DNA of 64,000 nt. Source: Cladopsammia gracilis (Eukaryota > Cnidaria > Anthozoa > Scleractinia > Dendrophylliidae). Below are positions 62,901-64,000 of the stretch, piece by piece. The stretch spans positions 955,501 to 1,019,500 of the forward strand of contig JAJGOT010000037.1 in NCBI GenBank assembly GCA_022457155.1, read 5' to 3'. Numbering within the stretch: position 1 is the stretch's first letter; the number at the start of each line of letters is the position of its first letter. Under the pieces are notes generated by a model. The model was not told the origin of the DNA, did not search any database, and saw only the letters and a program-made list of their open reading frames with translations. The position numbers and the translations under genes were made by a program.

Positions 62901-64000
62901 AACTGTAACTTCCGAACAAAAGGAATTGAAATTTTGCAAGAACGGCTAAGAAAACTTAAACTCCGCTTCATTTTATTCTATGAAAGTAGGTATAGAAACA
63001 GAGTAGAAGATCGAAAAACATGACTTTCCAATATTTATCTTTTAATTCAGAAACAGAATTCCAGTAAATTATAATTAAAAGTTAGTATTATAAAAAGAGT
63101 TGCTCAATACCGTGAATAGATCGAGGATATATATATTTTTTTCACTAGTTTCAAAAATCAAAGAACTTCAGGGTATGTTCATTACGGCATGTCAAAGGCA
63201 AGAAGACGGTAGAGTATCAAAAGCCGCTTGGCTAAACAGCCATCTCCCTCTCAGGGGTTGGGGAGGGGGGAAGGAGGAAGGAGCAAGAGCTTGCAGCCAT
63301 GTCTCACGAATTTGAATGCCTTCCCCAATACTCCCCCGTCCCCCTCCCCGTCCCCCTCCCCGTCCCCCAACCCCCCGCCCCTGAGCCCCTAAACTTGCTC
63401 GCAGGCCATTTTGACGGACATGTCAAGTAGATCCGGCTAAACTCCAAGCCATAACTTCACCTTTCTTTAAGTGCCCGTTTTTACAGGAAGTTTACTGCTT
63501 TTATCAAATCTCGCATAAACTTGGACCTAATCTCGTACCCAGATCTCCCACGGTCAGGCGAAAAGGTAGCACACTTCGAGAACGAGTTTGATATAGGTAC
63601 GAGATTAACTCGGACCTACCTGTCCATTTTCCCTGTGGGTGAATAACACCCGGTAACCAGTGTTTCCCTAATTTGACCGTTGTCACTCTGGTACTTGGCC
63701 CAGGCTCGCATAACACTCTCAACCAAGTCAGGATAAAACAAAACATAAGGAATCTCTCGCTGAAAGTCATTGTGAACCGAATCAATATCAATGCAGTCTA
63801 GAGCCTCAAACTGGCGCCATCTTCCGTCACGGAGGTAGAGCCCGCTGCGCCAGAAACTTAACCCATTCACCAGGACATCCTGCAACCACACCGGGGGGGT
63901 CTGGACCAACGCACTATTGCTGTCGATTATCATTGAAGCGTGCCACGCAGAAATGGCTTCCACAGCTGACGGCAGGTCAGCTAAAAAATACAAGGCTGTA
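59962..64000 (-). CDS. GH116-family glycosidase (GBA2-related), 3' part
   Basis: Minus-strand exons 64000(partial)-63620, 62259-61762, 60885-60680, 60437-59962; all introns GT-AG and in phase, stop TAG 59962-59964. It reads as the catalytic (alpha/alpha)6 barrel of GH116: [20 protein letters not shown], where Glu of FEAL aligns with the nucleophile Glu of GBA2, [38 protein letters not shown], whose TYD Asp aligns with the acid/base Asp, [15 protein letters not shown], and [19 protein letters not shown]. The family removes beta-linked glucose (or xylose) from lipids or glycosides; which substrate is used here is not visible. The C-terminal exon ([34 protein letters not shown]) is longer and more divergent than in GBA2, so it may be a distinct GH116 branch. 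The first exons and any signal peptide lie beyond 64000. Confidence 0.85.
60955..61100. mobile_element. Penelope-like 3' end remnant
   Basis: AACACAAACAGCGGTGATAAACATG and its complement 61045-61070 form a hairpin; GCATACGAAACGTCAAGTTT and ACGATGGCCTAAGAAC match the 3' region of the element at 4734-6004 (GCATACGAAACGTC, CGATGGCCCAAGAA). No ORF. Lies in a glycosidase intron. Confidence 0.65.
61482..61698. mobile_element. TIR element with AATGGCGGATC-type ends
   Basis: Left AATGGCGGATCAAGAG and right GCATCCGCCACCTT. C-rich interior with tandem CCACCCCCTG at 61605-61645. Related to 58064-58368. Confidence 0.6.
62260..63619. other. Intron of the glycosidase gene
   Basis: 1.36 kb. Contains tandem CCCGTCCCCCTCC units at 63336-63378 and a diverged inverted repeat (TAATCTCGTACC at 63529, GGTACGAGATTA at 63597) that may be a small MITE. 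No gene. Confidence 0.6.

Overview
The window is animal nuclear DNA. It has spliced genes with GT-AG introns, a very high load of small inverted-repeat elements, Penelope-like and LINE retroelement pieces, and a STAND/NLR-type immune gene of the HEPN-NB-ARC-TPR kind. This mix best fits a cnidarian, most likely an anthozoan such as a stony coral. That assignment is inference from gene and repeat content, not a database match.

Region 1 (1 to about 31,230) is a decayed tandem array of one ancestral unit: an NLR gene on + followed by the 3' end of a convergent cyclophilin B gene on -. Unit A (1-12,215) starts inside the C-terminal TPR part of one NLR and carries an orphan copy of the cyclophilin terminal exon (7521-7643). 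Unit B (12,216-about 28,925) begins at a scar where its upstream NLR has been cut out, and ends with an intact single-exon NLR (25744-28629). Unit C (about 28,925-31,230) leads directly into the real cyclophilin terminal exon (31081-31203). Between the genes the units are packed with nested transposons. Several insertions are present in one unit and absent at the matching site in another, so the insertion order can be read. Unit B also has a 4.8 kb block absent from unit A (18725-23505), with a near-perfect palindrome, a (TG)n-bearing TIR element and fragments of an unidentified gene.

Region 2 (31,081-58,981) is a cluster of four secreted or ER-type cyclophilins (peptidyl-prolyl isomerases). 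One is on - (31081-40133, six exons). Three are on + (40559-45635, 47588-52394, 53261-58981, five exons each). All four reading frames close exactly across the proposed splice sites. The first two genes are head to head with 425 bp between their ATGs, and that gap holds an exact ERSE-II unfolded-protein-response element. The introns hold many MITE-like elements, SINE-like pieces and a 2.1 kb long-TIR element.

Region 3 (59,962-64,000) is the 3' part of a GH116-type glycosidase gene on -, related to non-lysosomal glucosylceramidase GBA2; its 5' end lies outside the window.

Functionally, the array joins an innate-immune STAND gene to a family of ER folding enzymes. The link is positional: the NLR duplication carried off the last exon of cyclophilin B. 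Nothing shows the genes act together. Exon models, element boundaries and repeat families were read by eye and need RNA-seq and alignment support.
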